Shown one piece after another: positions 27,962 through 37,089 of a stretch of DNA of 64,000 nucleotides (positions within the stretch are counted from its first letter, which is position 1; the number at the start of each line of letters is the position of its first letter). The DNA is from Rhizobium sp. SL86 (GTDB taxonomy: Bacteria; Pseudomonadota; Alphaproteobacteria; Rhizobiales; Rhizobiaceae). The stretch lies in the NCBI RefSeq assembly GCF_026672545.1, contig NZ_JAPPRJ010000002.1, positions 186,001-250,000 of the forward strand, given 5' to 3'. The translations under genes were made by a program, and so were the position numbers. The notes under the pieces were generated by a model. It saw only the letters and a program-made list of their open reading frames with translations, did no database searches and was not told the DNA's origin.

Positions 27962-28962
27962 GCAACACAAACACCCCCCGCCGCGCCATCCCGGATCGCC
28001 TGGGCACGCCTGTCAGCCGCATTCTTGCCAGCTGGGAAGTGCTGTTGTTTGGCGTGGCAGTGCTGATCTTTATCGCCAACTCCTTTGCCTCGCCGTATTT
28101 CCTCGATGCCTGGAATCTGTCGGACGCCACCTTCAACTTCACCGAAAAGGCGATGATCGCCTTTGCCATGGCACTTCTGATCATCGCCGGCGAGATCGAT
28201 CTGTCGGTCGCCGCCATCATCGCGCTCGCCTCCACGGCCATGGGGGCCGCGGCGCAGGCGGGTATCGATACGGCCGGGCTGGTGGCGATTGGCATCGGCG
28301 TCGGCCTTGCCTGCGGTGCGTTTAACGGCGCGCTCGTCTCGGTGCTGACATTGCCGTCGATCGTCGTCACCATCGGCACGATGAGCCTGTTTCGCGGCAT
28401 TTCCTATATCGTGCTGGGGGACAAGGCTTATGGGTCTTACCCGGAAAGTTTCGCCTATTTCGGCCAGGGCTATCTTTTCTGGGTCTTTTCTTTCGAGTTC
28501 GGCCTTTTTCTGGTCTGTGCTGCCCTGTTCGCGGTGCTGCTGCACGGAACGAATTTCGGCCGGCAGGTCTACGTGATCGGCAACAACGAGTTTGCCGCAC
28601 GCTTTTCCGGCGTGCCGGTGGAGCGGGTAAAGTTCATCCTTTTCCTGTTGACCGGGCTGATGAGCGGCATCGCGGCCGTCTGCCTCACATCGCGGCTTGG
28701 TTCCACGCGACCCTCCATCGCCCAGGGCTGGGAATTGGAAGTGGTCACCATGGTGGTATTGGGTGGCGTCTCGATCCTCGGCGGGGCGGGCACCATTGCC
28801 GGCGTCGTCATTGCCGCCTTCGTCATGGGCCTCGTCACCTTCGGGCTGGGGCTCTTGAACGTGCCTGGCATCGTCATGTCGATCTTTATCGGCCTTCTGC
28901 TCATCGTCACCATCGCGCTGCCCATTCTGGCGCGCCGCATCAAGCAGGCGAACAAATCATGA
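27958..28962 (+). CDS. rhaQ: L-rhamnose ABC transporter permease
   Basis: A 334-residue second CUT2 permease. The signature is [15 protein letters not shown] (about 80-95) and [18 protein letters not shown] (about 205-222). Starts inside the rhaP stop and its own stop overlaps the next start (ATGA both sides), so subunit synthesis is coupled. Two different permeases per transporter is the known arrangement for this rhamnose system. Confidence 0.92.
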   Translation: MSNTNTPRRAIPDRLGTPVSRILASWEVLLFGVAVLIFIANSFASPYFLDAWNLSDATFNFTEKAMIAFAMALLIIAGEIDLSVAAIIALASTAMGAAAQAGIDTAGLVAIGIGVGLACGAFNGALVSVLTLPSIVVTIGTMSLFRGISYIVLGDKAYGSYPESFAYFGQGYLFWVFSFEFGLFLVCAALFAVLLHGTNFGRQVYVIGNNEFAARFSGVPVERVKFILFLLTGLMSGIAAVCLTSRLGSTRPSIAQGWELEVVTMVVLGGVSILGGAGTIAGVVIAAFVMGLVTFGLGLLNVPGIVMSIFIGLLLIVTIALPILARRIKQANKS

Positions 28963-29279
28963 GCCTCGAAAAATACGCCTTCAAGATGAAGCTTTACCCG
29001 GGCATGGAAGCGGAATACCGCAAGCGGCACGACGAGATCTGGCCGGATCTGGTGGAGCTGCTCGCTGAGGCCGGTGTCAGCGACTATTCGATCCATCTCG
29101 ACCCGGAGACAAACATCCTGTTTGGCGTCTTAACCCGCCCGAAGGATCACGGCATGGCAAGCCTGCCGGACCACCCGGTGATGAAGCGCTGGTGGGCGCA
29201 TATGGCCGATATCATGGAAACCAATCCGGACAATTCTCCGGTTGCCGTCGATCTCGTGCCGGTGTTCCATCTGCCATGA
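28959..29279 (+). CDS. rhaU: L-rhamnose mutarotase
   Basis: A 106-residue protein of the RhaM/RhaU family (start [20 protein letters not shown]; catalytic-region His in [10 protein letters not shown]...YSIHLD and a conserved [15 protein letters not shown] near the end). It interconverts alpha and beta anomers of L-rhamnose so that the isomerase and kinase receive the right form. Length is standard. ATGA overlaps with rhaQ and rhaK. The same enzyme is called rhaM in enterobacteria. Confidence 0.93.
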   Translation: MSLEKYAFKMKLYPGMEAEYRKRHDEIWPDLVELLAEAGVSDYSIHLDPETNILFGVLTRPKDHGMASLPDHPVMKRWWAHMADIMETNPDNSPVAVDLVPVFHLP

Positions 29280-30655
29280 AGAAGCCTGAACGTATCGCCG
29301 TTCTCGACATCGGCAAAACCAATGCCAAGGTTCTGGTGCTGGATTGTGCCACGGGTGAAGAGCTGGACGTCCGCCGTCGCCCGAACACGGTGATCGCTGG
29401 CCCGCCCTATCCGCACTACAACATTGAAGGGCTGTGGGACTTTCTGTGCGCCGCCCTGCGCGAGTTGAATACCGCGCCCGGCTTCGATGCCATTTCCATC
29501 ACCACCCACGGTGCCTCCGGGGTTCTCTTGGATGAGGCGGGCGGACTGGCGCTGCCGGTGCTGGATTACGAATACGAATACCCGGAAGAGATCCGGTCCG
29601 CCTATGCCGTGTTGCGCCCGCCCTTTGCCGAAACCTTCTCGCCCGCTTTGTCCGGCGGCCTCAATCTCGGCGCGCAGATTCATTTTCAGAAGGCGGCGTA
29701 TCCGGCTGCATTCGTGCGGGTGCAAACCATCCTCACCTATCCGCAATACTGGGCCTATCGGCTGACGGGTGTCGCGGCCAACGAGGCCACCTCGCTCGGC
29801 TGCCATACGGATCTTTGGCAACCGGGTGAGGGGACGTTCTCGTCGCTGGTGGATCGGTTGGGCATCCGCGACCGGATGGCTCCGGTCCGTTCAGCCTTCG
29901 ATGTATTGGGGCCGGTCTTGCCGGGGCTGGCGTCTGAGTTGGGCCTCACAAAACCAGTGCCGGTTTATTGCGGCATTCACGATTCCAACGCCTCGCTCCT
30001 GCCTCACCTTGTGGGCCGCGAGGCTCCGTTTGCGGTGGTTTCGTCTGGAACCTGGGCCATACATTTCGCCGTGGGTGGCGATCTGCAGCATCTCGATCCC
30101 GCCCGTGACACGCTCGCCAATGTCGATGCCTATGGCCGCGCAGTGCCGTCCTCCCGTTTCATGGGCGGGCGCGAATTCGAACTGCTGACCGCGCAACTCG
30201 GGGTCCTGGATCAGGATAAAGCCGAGGCCGCACTGCCTGCCGTGCTCGATCGCCACATCATGCTCACGCCGAACATGGCTGCCGGCTCGGGACCTTATCC
30301 TGGCCTGAAGGCGCAGTGGGTCGGCGCGGAGACGGCGACCGACGCGGAACAATGGGCGGCCGCTTGCCTCTATCTGGCGCTGATGACTGAAACCTGCCTT
30401 GCTCTGATCGGTGCAAAGGGACCGGTTCTCGTTGAGGGACCTTTCGCGGCGAACAGGGTCTATCTGGATTGCCTGCAGGCCCTGCTCGGCCGGCCCGTCC
30501 GTGCGGTCAGTGGCTCGACCGGCACGAGCCAAGGCGCCGGTCTTCTGGCCGGGGTCACCCTCGCAAGCCCGTCCCGCGACGTCTCCGGTTATCCGGCTAA
30601 ACAGGCGATTGACGCCTATGCCGCCCGGTGGCGCGCGGTTGTAACGCTGCCCTGA
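29276..30655 (+). CDS. rhaK: Rhamnulokinase-type FGGY kinase
   Basis: A 459-residue FGGY-family sugar kinase. The N-terminal phosphate loop is [15 protein letters not shown] (11-25), the central catalytic region is [15 protein letters not shown], and the adenosine motif near the end is [15 protein letters not shown]. Start ATG 29276 lies inside the rhaU stop. Phosphorylates L-rhamnulose (possibly L-rhamnose) and, in R. leguminosarum, is also needed for transport activity. Ends 5 bases before the stop of the convergent oxidoreductase gene. Confidence 0.92.
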   Translation: MKKPERIAVLDIGKTNAKVLVLDCATGEELDVRRRPNTVIAGPPYPHYNIEGLWDFLCAALRELNTAPGFDAISITTHGASGVLLDEAGGLALPVLDYEYEYPEEIRSAYAVLRPPFAETFSPALSGGLNLGAQIHFQKAAYPAAFVRVQTILTYPQYWAYRLTGVAANEATSLGCHTDLWQPGEGTFSSLVDRLGIRDRMAPVRSAFDVLGPVLPGLASELGLTKPVPVYCGIHDSNASLLPHLVGREAPFAVVSSGTWAIHFAVGGDLQHLDPARDTLANVDAYGRAVPSSRFMGGREFELLTAQLGVLDQDKAEAALPAVLDRHIMLTPNMAAGSGPYPGLKAQWVGAETATDAEQWAAACLYLALMTETCLALIGAKGPVLVEGPFAANRVYLDCLQALLGRPVRAVSGSTGTSQGAGLLAGVTLASPSRDVSGYPAKQAIDAYAARWRAVVTLP

Positions 30656-30660
30656 GGCGG

Positions 30661-31740
30661 TCAGGCCGCTGCAATCGGCTTCCACCCTTCGTAAAGTGCA
30701 TCATCCTGTCCGAGCGGCAGACGGATGATACGGCCCGTGCGGGCGGACGCATAACAGGCGGTGATCAGTTCGGCGGAATGACGCGCCTCGTCCAGCGACG
30801 GCAGATAAAGGTCCGGTCTGCCGGACAGGGCGGCATGCACGTCGGCGAAGAAGCCCGGAAAACGCGGCGCAACCGGCGGCGTCGCTGCCACCACCGCATC
30901 GATCTCCGCCTGGCGGGCAGGGTCCGTCGCGGTGAAACGCCAGCGGGCGGAGCAGACTTCATAGGGTTCGTCGCTGGAGGCGATAGTGGCTTTTTCGAAA
31001 CAGGCGCGAAAACGCGAGAGATTGCCGGCCGAACCCAGCGTCAGCGAGGAGGTAACGAGTGCGCCTTCCGCGGTTCGCATGCTGATGGCCGCGCAATCCT
31101 CCGTCTCGATGGCATTGACGCGGGTATCGAGGAAGGCCGCGACCTCCATCACCTCGCCGACCAGATGGGTCGCCAGATTGTGCAGGTGGCTCGCATGGCT
31201 GACGATGACACCGCCGAGTTCGCCCGCCCAGGTGCCGCGCCAGGGTTCGGCATAATAGTCGGCGCCCCGCTGCCAGTGTGTCTCGATCGAGAGCACCAGC
31301 GGCCTGCCGAGAAGGCCAGCCCGTTTTAAGGCGTCGGCGGCCCGATAGCTCGTGCCGTATCGATACTGGAAAATGGGAAATACCCGCAGGCTGCTCGCCC
31401 GTGCGGTCGCGATGATCTCGTCCACGTCCGCCAGCGAACCGGCGAGCGGTTTCTCACAAATCACATGTTTGCCGGCCTTCAGCGCCGCCAGCGTGACCGG
31501 CGCATGCAGCCTCGGCGGCAGGCAGATGTCGATGAGCGGAATGCTCGGATCGGCAAAGATATTCTGAATATCGGTCACCACCCGGGCGCCCGGCGCAAGT
31601 TCGGCCGCGGTTGCTGCGCGCTCTGCGTTGAGATCGCAGATGGCTGCCACCTCGAAGGCCTCCGGCAACTGGTTGTAGCCGATGACATGCGCACGGCCGA
31701 TGCCGGCCCCGATCACGGCGACCCGGATGCGCTCAGCCAT
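30661..31740 (-). CDS. Gfo/Idh/MocA-family oxidoreductase (third of three)
   Basis: A 359-residue NAD(P)-dependent sugar oxidoreductase. Rossmann motif VIGAGIGRAH at residues 8-17, catalytic-lysine motif ICEKPLAG near 96, and the substrate-domain motif GGVIVSHASHLHNLATHL. ATG 31740 starts inside the previous gene, with eight bases of overlap, so it belongs to the transporter operon running from 39612. Third consecutive family member. Probably oxidises or epimerises a sugar released from the imported oligosaccharide; substrate unknown. Confidence 0.82.
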   Translation of the reverse strand: MAERIRVAVIGAGIGRAHVIGYNQLPEAFEVAAICDLNAERAATAAELAPGARVVTDIQNIFADPSIPLIDICLPPRLHAPVTLAALKAGKHVICEKPLAGSLADVDEIIATARASSLRVFPIFQYRYGTSYRAADALKRAGLLGRPLVLSIETHWQRGADYYAEPWRGTWAGELGGVIVSHASHLHNLATHLVGEVMEVAAFLDTRVNAIETEDCAAISMRTAEGALVTSSLTLGSAGNLSRFRACFEKATIASSDEPYEVCSARWRFTATDPARQAEIDAVVAATPPVAPRFPGFFADVHAALSGRPDLYLPSLDEARHSAELITACYASARTGRIIRLPLGQDDALYEGWKPIAAA

Positions 31741-32758
31741 TCTGCTGCGCCTTCTCGGCAATCGCCTGGGCTGTCAATGCGAGTTCGGTGGCGAGGAAGG
31801 CATGCGCCTGTGTCATCGCGGTCTCCGCGCGGGTTTCGATGTCCGCAGCCAGGCGGCTGAAGAACGGTGTGCCTTCTCCGCTTGCCTGGAAACGCTGCAC
31901 GCCGGCCTTGTCGACCAGAAAAACGTGGTCCTTGCCGTCTTCACCGGCAATGTCGATGTATTTGCGCAATTCGATGTAACCCTCCGTGCCGAGGATGGTC
32001 ATCCGGCCATCACCCCAGGTCGGCAGGCCGTCCGGCGTCAGCCAGTCGACCCGGGCGTAACCCCGCCCGCCATTTCCCTCCAGCAGCACCTCGCCGAAAT
32101 CCTGGAAATCCGGCCGGCCCGGATTGGCGACGTTGCCGATGCTGGCGGAGACGATCCTCGCTTCGGTCGAGCCAGTAAAATGCAGGAACTGGTCGAACTG
32201 GTGTGCGCAGATATCGGTCAGGATGCCACCGGTCTTTGCGCGGTCCCAGAACCAAGTGGGCCGGAGAGGCGCGTTCAGCCGATGGGGTCCGAGCCCGACG
32301 GTCTGCACCACTGTGCCGATCCGTCCCTCCGCGATCAGCCGGTCGGCCAGCGTCGCGCTCTCGACCGAGACCCGTTCGGAAAAGGAGACGAGCCAGCGCC
32401 GTCTTGTCTCGTGCGCGCAGGCGCGCAGGTCCTCCAACTGTCGATGCGTCGTGCAGCCGGGCTTATCGACAAGCACATCCTTGCCATGACGCATGGCCTT
32501 CAGCGCGACATCTGCCCGCTCGCTGTTGATGGCAGCCGTCAAGATCAGCTGGATGCTCTCGTCTTCCAGCAGCTCCGCCTCTTCCAGCATCGGCGTTTCG
32601 GGGAAGGCTTCGCCGAAATCCTGCAGCATCTTCAGCGGCGTGGCAGAACTTGTCGTCCACCCAACAAGCTCCGCCCCCGCCTCCACCATGCCGCGGGCCA
32701 TGCCGAGGATATGGTTGTGATCGATGCCGATGATGCCGAAGCGCAAGTGAAAGGCCAT
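31733..32758 (-). CDS. Gfo/Idh/MocA-family oxidoreductase (second of three)
   Basis: A 341-residue protein starting MAFHLRFGIIGIDHNHILG, where the usual GxGxxG loop is replaced by GIDHNH, as in a known subgroup of the family. It keeps VDKPGCTTHRQ in place of the EKP motif and the C-terminal GGILTDICAHQFDQFL with the conserved His. It lies 10 bases after the 429-residue family member. The altered dinucleotide loop suggests different cofactor handling. Substrate unknown, presumably a sugar acid or unsaturated uronate derivative, given the GH105 gene in the operon. Confidence 0.8.
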   Translation of the reverse strand: MAFHLRFGIIGIDHNHILGMARGMVEAGAELVGWTTSSATPLKMLQDFGEAFPETPMLEEAELLEDESIQLILTAAINSERADVALKAMRHGKDVLVDKPGCTTHRQLEDLRACAHETRRRWLVSFSERVSVESATLADRLIAEGRIGTVVQTVGLGPHRLNAPLRPTWFWDRAKTGGILTDICAHQFDQFLHFTGSTEARIVSASIGNVANPGRPDFQDFGEVLLEGNGGRGYARVDWLTPDGLPTWGDGRMTILGTEGYIELRKYIDIAGEDGKDHVFLVDKAGVQRFQASGEGTPFFSRLAADIETRAETAMTQAHAFLATELALTAQAIAEKAQQNG

Positions 32759-32768
32759 GTCGTCCTCG

Positions 32769-34058
32769 CTAGATGCGGATGCCGCGGGCTTTCAGCATCG
32801 ACGGGATATCGACGACCGAGCCCGTCTCGATCGAGGCATTGGCGGCGATCCCGGTCAGAATGGACCATGCACCTGCCACATGATCGGATGCCCTGTTGTA
32901 GCGATCGGGCTCCATCGTGTCAGGCGCAAAGATATAGCCCAGCATCACCGGATCGGCGCCGCCGTGATGCCCTTTGGCTTTGGGCACGTCGAGCAGGCGG
33001 GGAGGCTCACCGGCCAGATGCAGTTCGGTGGTCACGGCATCCTCATCGGCATGTGCCCGTTCGCCGCCAAAAACGCCGTGCACCTCGACATGGCGATGGG
33101 TGATATCCCCCTTCGTGCCCTGGAACTTGATCTCCAGTCCTTCCCATGGAGAATAGGCGGTCAGGGTATAGTTTGCTGTCGCACCGGACGCGTAGCGGAT
33201 GTGCGCCTGCATCGTATCCTCGATGCCGATCTCCTCGTCGAAGACGCAGAGATCACGGAAATAGCCATCCTCGTGCTCCGCTTCGAGGTAAAGTTGGCGC
33301 AGCGCCGCGTCCTTCGACATGTCCAGTTCGAAATCGCACTTTGCGGCCACGGGACAGTCCGCACAGCGGGCGCCGCGATCGGCAAGACCGAGCGCCAGTG
33401 CGGTTTCCGGGCGATAGAAGGCGCGCCGTCCGGAAGCGAAAACCTGCGTCGGTTGCGAGCCGAGCCACCAGTTCAGCAGGTCGAAATGGTGGGTGGACTT
33501 GTGCACCAGCAGGCCGCCCGAATTTTCCTTCTGGCGGTGCCAACGACGGAAATAGTCGGCGCCATGCACCCGGTCGAGATGCCAGCGGAAATCCACCGCC
33601 GTGACGGTGCCGATCGTGCCTGAGGCGATCAGCTCGCGGATCTGCGTGCGCGCCGGAGAATAGCGGTAGTTGAAGGTCACTTTGACCTGGCGGCCCGTGC
33701 GCGCCTGCGCATCGATGATCATCTTCAGCCGCGAAAGATCGATTGTCAGCGGTTTTTCGCAGATGACGTCGCAGCCCGCCTCGAAGGCGCGCACGATGTA
33801 ATCGGCATGCAGGAAGTCGGGCGTGGCGACAACCACGGTATCCGGCTTCTGATCGGCAATCAGCCGGTCGAAGTCATCCGCAAGATAGGTCGCAACCCCA
33901 TTGGTGCCGGGCTTGGAGGCAGCCTTGGCGCTTTCGCTCAAGCGGTGCGGATTGACATCGCACAGCGCCACGATCTCGTGGCGATCAGCATAATCATCGA
34001 GCACGGAATCGCGAAACATCTTGTGCCGCGAGCCGCATCCTACAATCGCAATTTTCAC
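32769..34058 (-). CDS. Gfo/Idh/MocA-family oxidoreductase (first of three), long form
   Basis: A 429-residue member, about 70-90 residues longer than typical. Rossmann motif IVGCGSRHKMF, catalytic EKPLTIDLSR (Glu101-Lys102-Pro103), and GGLLVHKSTHHFDLLNWW with the conserved His pair. A cysteine cluster CADCPVAAKC (Cys232, 235, 241) sits in a loop and may bind metal; I have seen similar CxxC loops in this long subgroup. Overlaps the ABC ATPase by ATGA. Long forms of this type often occur in plant-polysaccharide loci. Confidence 0.8.
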   Translation of the reverse strand: MKIAIVGCGSRHKMFRDSVLDDYADRHEIVALCDVNPHRLSESAKAASKPGTNGVATYLADDFDRLIADQKPDTVVVATPDFLHADYIVRAFEAGCDVICEKPLTIDLSRLKMIIDAQARTGRQVKVTFNYRYSPARTQIRELIASGTIGTVTAVDFRWHLDRVHGADYFRRWHRQKENSGGLLVHKSTHHFDLLNWWLGSQPTQVFASGRRAFYRPETALALGLADRGARCADCPVAAKCDFELDMSKDAALRQLYLEAEHEDGYFRDLCVFDEEIGIEDTMQAHIRYASGATANYTLTAYSPWEGLEIKFQGTKGDITHRHVEVHGVFGGERAHADEDAVTTELHLAGEPPRLLDVPKAKGHHGGADPVMLGYIFAPDTMEPDRYNRASDHVAGAWSILTGIAANASIETGSVVDIPSMLKARGIRI

Positions 34059-35149
34059 TGGAGTCTGCTTTCATTCTGGATGGGTTCGACGCGTTGTCCG
34101 GCTGCGTCGAAATAATGGAGATCGGATCGATCGAATCCGATGGAGATGGTCTCGCCGGATCGATAGCTTGTCTTGCCGTTGTCGCTGACCAGCAGCACCT
34201 GGCCGGAGGACAGCGCGATGTGGAGGAGGCTCTCATTGCCGAGATATTCCACCAGCCGGATGGTTCCTTGTGTCATCACCTCGCCAGCGCCAATATGGAC
34301 CGCGCCCGGGCGAACGCAAAGCGTCAGGCCGTCGTCTGCACTCGGCAGAGTGGGCAACGAAAAGGCGGGCAGGCCCGGCACGGTGGCGACGGCCTCGCCG
34401 CTTGCGCGATCCACTTTCGCCTGCAGCATGTTGATCTTCGGCGAACCGATGAAACCGGCAACGAACAGGTTCTGCGGCCGGGTGTAGAGTTCCTGCGGCG
34501 TTCCCACCTGTTCGATCTTTCCGGCGCGCAGCACGACGATGCGGCTCGCCATGGTCATCGCTTCCACCTGGTCATGCGTCACATAGATCATGGTGGTGCC
34601 GAGGCGGGCATACAAGGACGCAAGCTCTGCGCGCATCTGCACCCGCAGTTCTGCATCGAGGTTCGAGAGCGGTTCGTCGAAGAGGAACAGCTGCGGTTCG
34701 CGCACGATGGCGCGGCCGATCGCGACGCGCTGTTTCTGGCCGCCCGACAGCTGCCGCGGTTTACGGTCCATGAGTTTCTCGATCTGCAGGATACGGGCGG
34801 CCTCCGCCACCCGCCGCTCCATTTCCGCCTTCGGCATCTTGAAGTTCTGCAGGCCGAAAGCGAGGTTTTTCGCCACCGTCATATGCGGATAAAGCGCATA
34901 GGACTGGAAGACCATCGACAGTTCGCGCTTGGAAGCGGGCAGGTCGTTGACGATCCTGTTGCCGATCGCAACCGTGCCATCGGTGATGTCCTCCAGCCCG
35001 GCGATCATCCGCAAAAGCGTTGATTTTCCGCAACCGGACGGGCCGACGAGGACAAGAAACTCGCCATCGTGGATGTCGAGGTTCAGGCCCTTTATGATCG
35101 AAAGTGCGCCGTAGCGTTTGCCAACGTTTCTGAGCGTCAAGCCAGCCAT
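34055..35149 (-). CDS. CUT1 sugar ABC transporter, ATP-binding protein (UgpC/MalK type)
   Basis: A 364-residue ATPase. Walker A GPSGCGKST is near residue 38, followed by Q-loop YALYPHMTV, signature LSGGQKQRVAIGRAI, Walker B LFDEPLSNLDAELR, and the C-terminal TOBE/OB regulatory domain with the MalK-like VEYLGNE. Energises import through the two permeases that precede it in the operon. A complete transporter (ATPase, two permeases, binding protein) is therefore encoded here. Confidence 0.9.
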   Translation of the reverse strand: MAGLTLRNVGKRYGALSIIKGLNLDIHDGEFLVLVGPSGCGKSTLLRMIAGLEDITDGTVAIGNRIVNDLPASKRELSMVFQSYALYPHMTVAKNLAFGLQNFKMPKAEMERRVAEAARILQIEKLMDRKPRQLSGGQKQRVAIGRAIVREPQLFLFDEPLSNLDAELRVQMRAELASLYARLGTTMIYVTHDQVEAMTMASRIVVLRAGKIEQVGTPQELYTRPQNLFVAGFIGSPKINMLQAKVDRASGEAVATVPGLPAFSLPTLPSADDGLTLCVRPGAVHIGAGEVMTQGTIRLVEYLGNESLLHIALSSGQVLLVSDNGKTSYRSGETISIGFDRSDLHYFDAAGQRVEPIQNESRLQ

Positions 35150-35162
35150 GTGAAACAGATCC

Positions 35163-36023
35163 TTACTTCATTCCGGAGGTGGCGATGCCACGCACGATCA
35201 GTTTCTGGAACAGGACGAAGAAGATGACGACCGGCACCAGGGAGAGGACGGACATTGCGAACATCTGGCCATAGGCGGACTGGCCTTCCTGGTCGAGGAA
35301 GAGGCGAAGCGCGAGCGGCACGGTGTAGTTCTTGATGTCGTTGAGGTAGATGAGCGGAGCGAGGAAATCTTCCCAGGTCCAGATCAGCGAAAAGATCGCC
35401 GCTGTGCCCATCGCCGGCAGCGAAAGCGGCAGGATGATCGCCCAGTAGATCTTGAAAGGCGAGCAGCCATCGATCATCGCCGCCTCGTCGAGTTCGCGCG
35501 GCAATTGCCGGAAGAACTGTACCATCAGGAAGATGAAGAAGGCTTCCGACGCCAGGAAACGCGGTACGACGAGCGGCAGATAGGTATCCACCCAGCCGAG
35601 CTTCAGGAACTGCACATATTGGGGAATGAGCACGACGTGATAAGGGATCATCAGCGTCATCATCATCAGCGCAAAAAAGAAACTGCGACCGGTAAACTGC
35701 AGTCTTGAAAAGGCATAGGCCGCGAAGGAGCAGGAGATCAGGTTGCCGATGACCGACAGCACCGTCACGATCGCCGAGTTGATATAGAAGGTGGTGAAGG
35801 ACATCGGCAGGGCCGTCCAGCCCTTCGTATAGTTTTCGACCTGGAAACTCGAAGGCCAGAGTGTCAGGCTGCCGAAGATCTCGTTTTCCGGCTTGAAGGA
35901 CGAAGCGAGCAGCCAGAACAGCGGGTAGAGCATCACGACGGACACGCCGATGAGGAAGACGTGCTTCAGGATTCGGCCGTTGCGTTCCCGCCTGTCCCGC
36001 TGGAGGGCGCAGGATGTGAGCAT
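35163..36023 (-). CDS. CUT1 sugar ABC transporter permease (MalG type)
   Basis: A 286-residue permease with six membrane helices and the EAA loop reading ELDEAAMIDGCSPFKIYWAI. The C-terminus GIATSGMK is typical of MalG-type proteins. ATG 36023 has AGAGG nine bases upstream; an open frame extends 13 codons further without a better ribosome site. It follows the MalF-type gene after a 95-base gap, the widest gap in this operon. Confidence 0.88.
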   Translation of the reverse strand: MLTSCALQRDRRERNGRILKHVFLIGVSVVMLYPLFWLLASSFKPENEIFGSLTLWPSSFQVENYTKGWTALPMSFTTFYINSAIVTVLSVIGNLISCSFAAYAFSRLQFTGRSFFFALMMMTLMIPYHVVLIPQYVQFLKLGWVDTYLPLVVPRFLASEAFFIFLMVQFFRQLPRELDEAAMIDGCSPFKIYWAIILPLSLPAMGTAAIFSLIWTWEDFLAPLIYLNDIKNYTVPLALRLFLDQEGQSAYGQMFAMSVLSLVPVVIFFVLFQKLIVRGIATSGMK

Positions 36024-36118
36024 GTCGCGCTGCCTCTTCCATTTCTGCGTCGAGCGCCGCACCGATCGCCATCGCAGGCGCGCCGCTCAGCTCGACTGCG
36101 CTCGCCTGCGGGGAAAAC

Positions 36119-37015
36119 TCAATCGCGCTCGTTTTCATAATGCACCCAGTATTTCGAGGTCAGGAAGGCGATCGCGGTGAAGGCGCCGATGATGAGGAGC
36201 AGCACCCAGGCAAGTGCCGAGGCATAACCCATGCGGAAGAACTTGAAGGCCTCGTTGAACAGATAGACGGTGAAGAAGAGCAGGCTGTCGGCCGGTGCGC
36301 CGGTTCCGTTCGAGATGATGAAGGCGCTGGAGAAGGTCTTGAAGGACTCGATCGTCTGCAGCACGAGGTTGAAGAAGATGACCGGCGCCAGAAGCGGCAG
36401 CGTGATGCGGGTGAACTGCCGCCATTTCGGCGTGCCATCGATCTCTGCCGCCTCATAAAGGTCGCGCGGAATGCCGCGCAGGCCGGCGAGAAAGATCAGC
36501 ATCGGCGAGCCGAACTGCCACATGGCGAGGATCACCAGCGTATAGAGCGAGGTATCCGGATTGGTGATCCAGGCGAGACCCTCAATGCCGAAGACGGCGA
36601 GTACCTGGTTGACCACGCCATTCTGCTCGAACAACTGCCGCCAGAGGATGGCAATCGCAATCGAGGCGCCAAGCAGGGAGGGCAGGTAAAAGATCGCCCG
36701 GTAGAGGCCGATGGTGCGCAGTCCCTTGTCGAGCAGCATGGCCACGCTGAGCGCCATGATCAGCCGTGCCGGCACAGCGAGCGCCACATAGGTGAAAGTC
36801 ACCTCCAGCGCCTTCCAGAAGCGGCGGTCGCGGGTGAACATGTATTCGTAATTGGCAAATCCCACCCAGCGGGGATCGCTCACCATGTCGTATTTGGTGA
36901 AGGAGAGATAGAGCGACGCCAGGATCGGCCCGAGCGCCAGAAGGAAGAAGCCCAGCAACCAGGGGGAAAGAAAGATGTAACCCGGCGCATTGCGCGCGAT
37001 AAAGCGTTTGATCAA
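36119..37015 (-). CDS. CUT1 sugar ABC transporter permease (MalF type)
   Basis: A 298-residue permease with six membrane helices (first at about 12-33, YIFLSPWLLGFFLLALGPIL) and the EAA loop DLYEAAEIDGTPKWRQFTRI. Partner of the MalG-type permease downstream. Length and topology match oligosaccharide transporters of the CUT1 family. Confidence 0.88.
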   Translation of the reverse strand: MIKRFIARNAPGYIFLSPWLLGFFLLALGPILASLYLSFTKYDMVSDPRWVGFANYEYMFTRDRRFWKALEVTFTYVALAVPARLIMALSVAMLLDKGLRTIGLYRAIFYLPSLLGASIAIAILWRQLFEQNGVVNQVLAVFGIEGLAWITNPDTSLYTLVILAMWQFGSPMLIFLAGLRGIPRDLYEAAEIDGTPKWRQFTRITLPLLAPVIFFNLVLQTIESFKTFSSAFIISNGTGAPADSLLFFTVYLFNEAFKFFRMGYASALAWVLLLIIGAFTAIAFLTSKYWVHYENERD

Positions 37016-37089
37016 CGGTCGGACCTTCCGGTGGCGAAGATGTCCGGGCCGCTTCGCGCGGCCCGGTTGGCATTTAATGTTGGCTTGGT

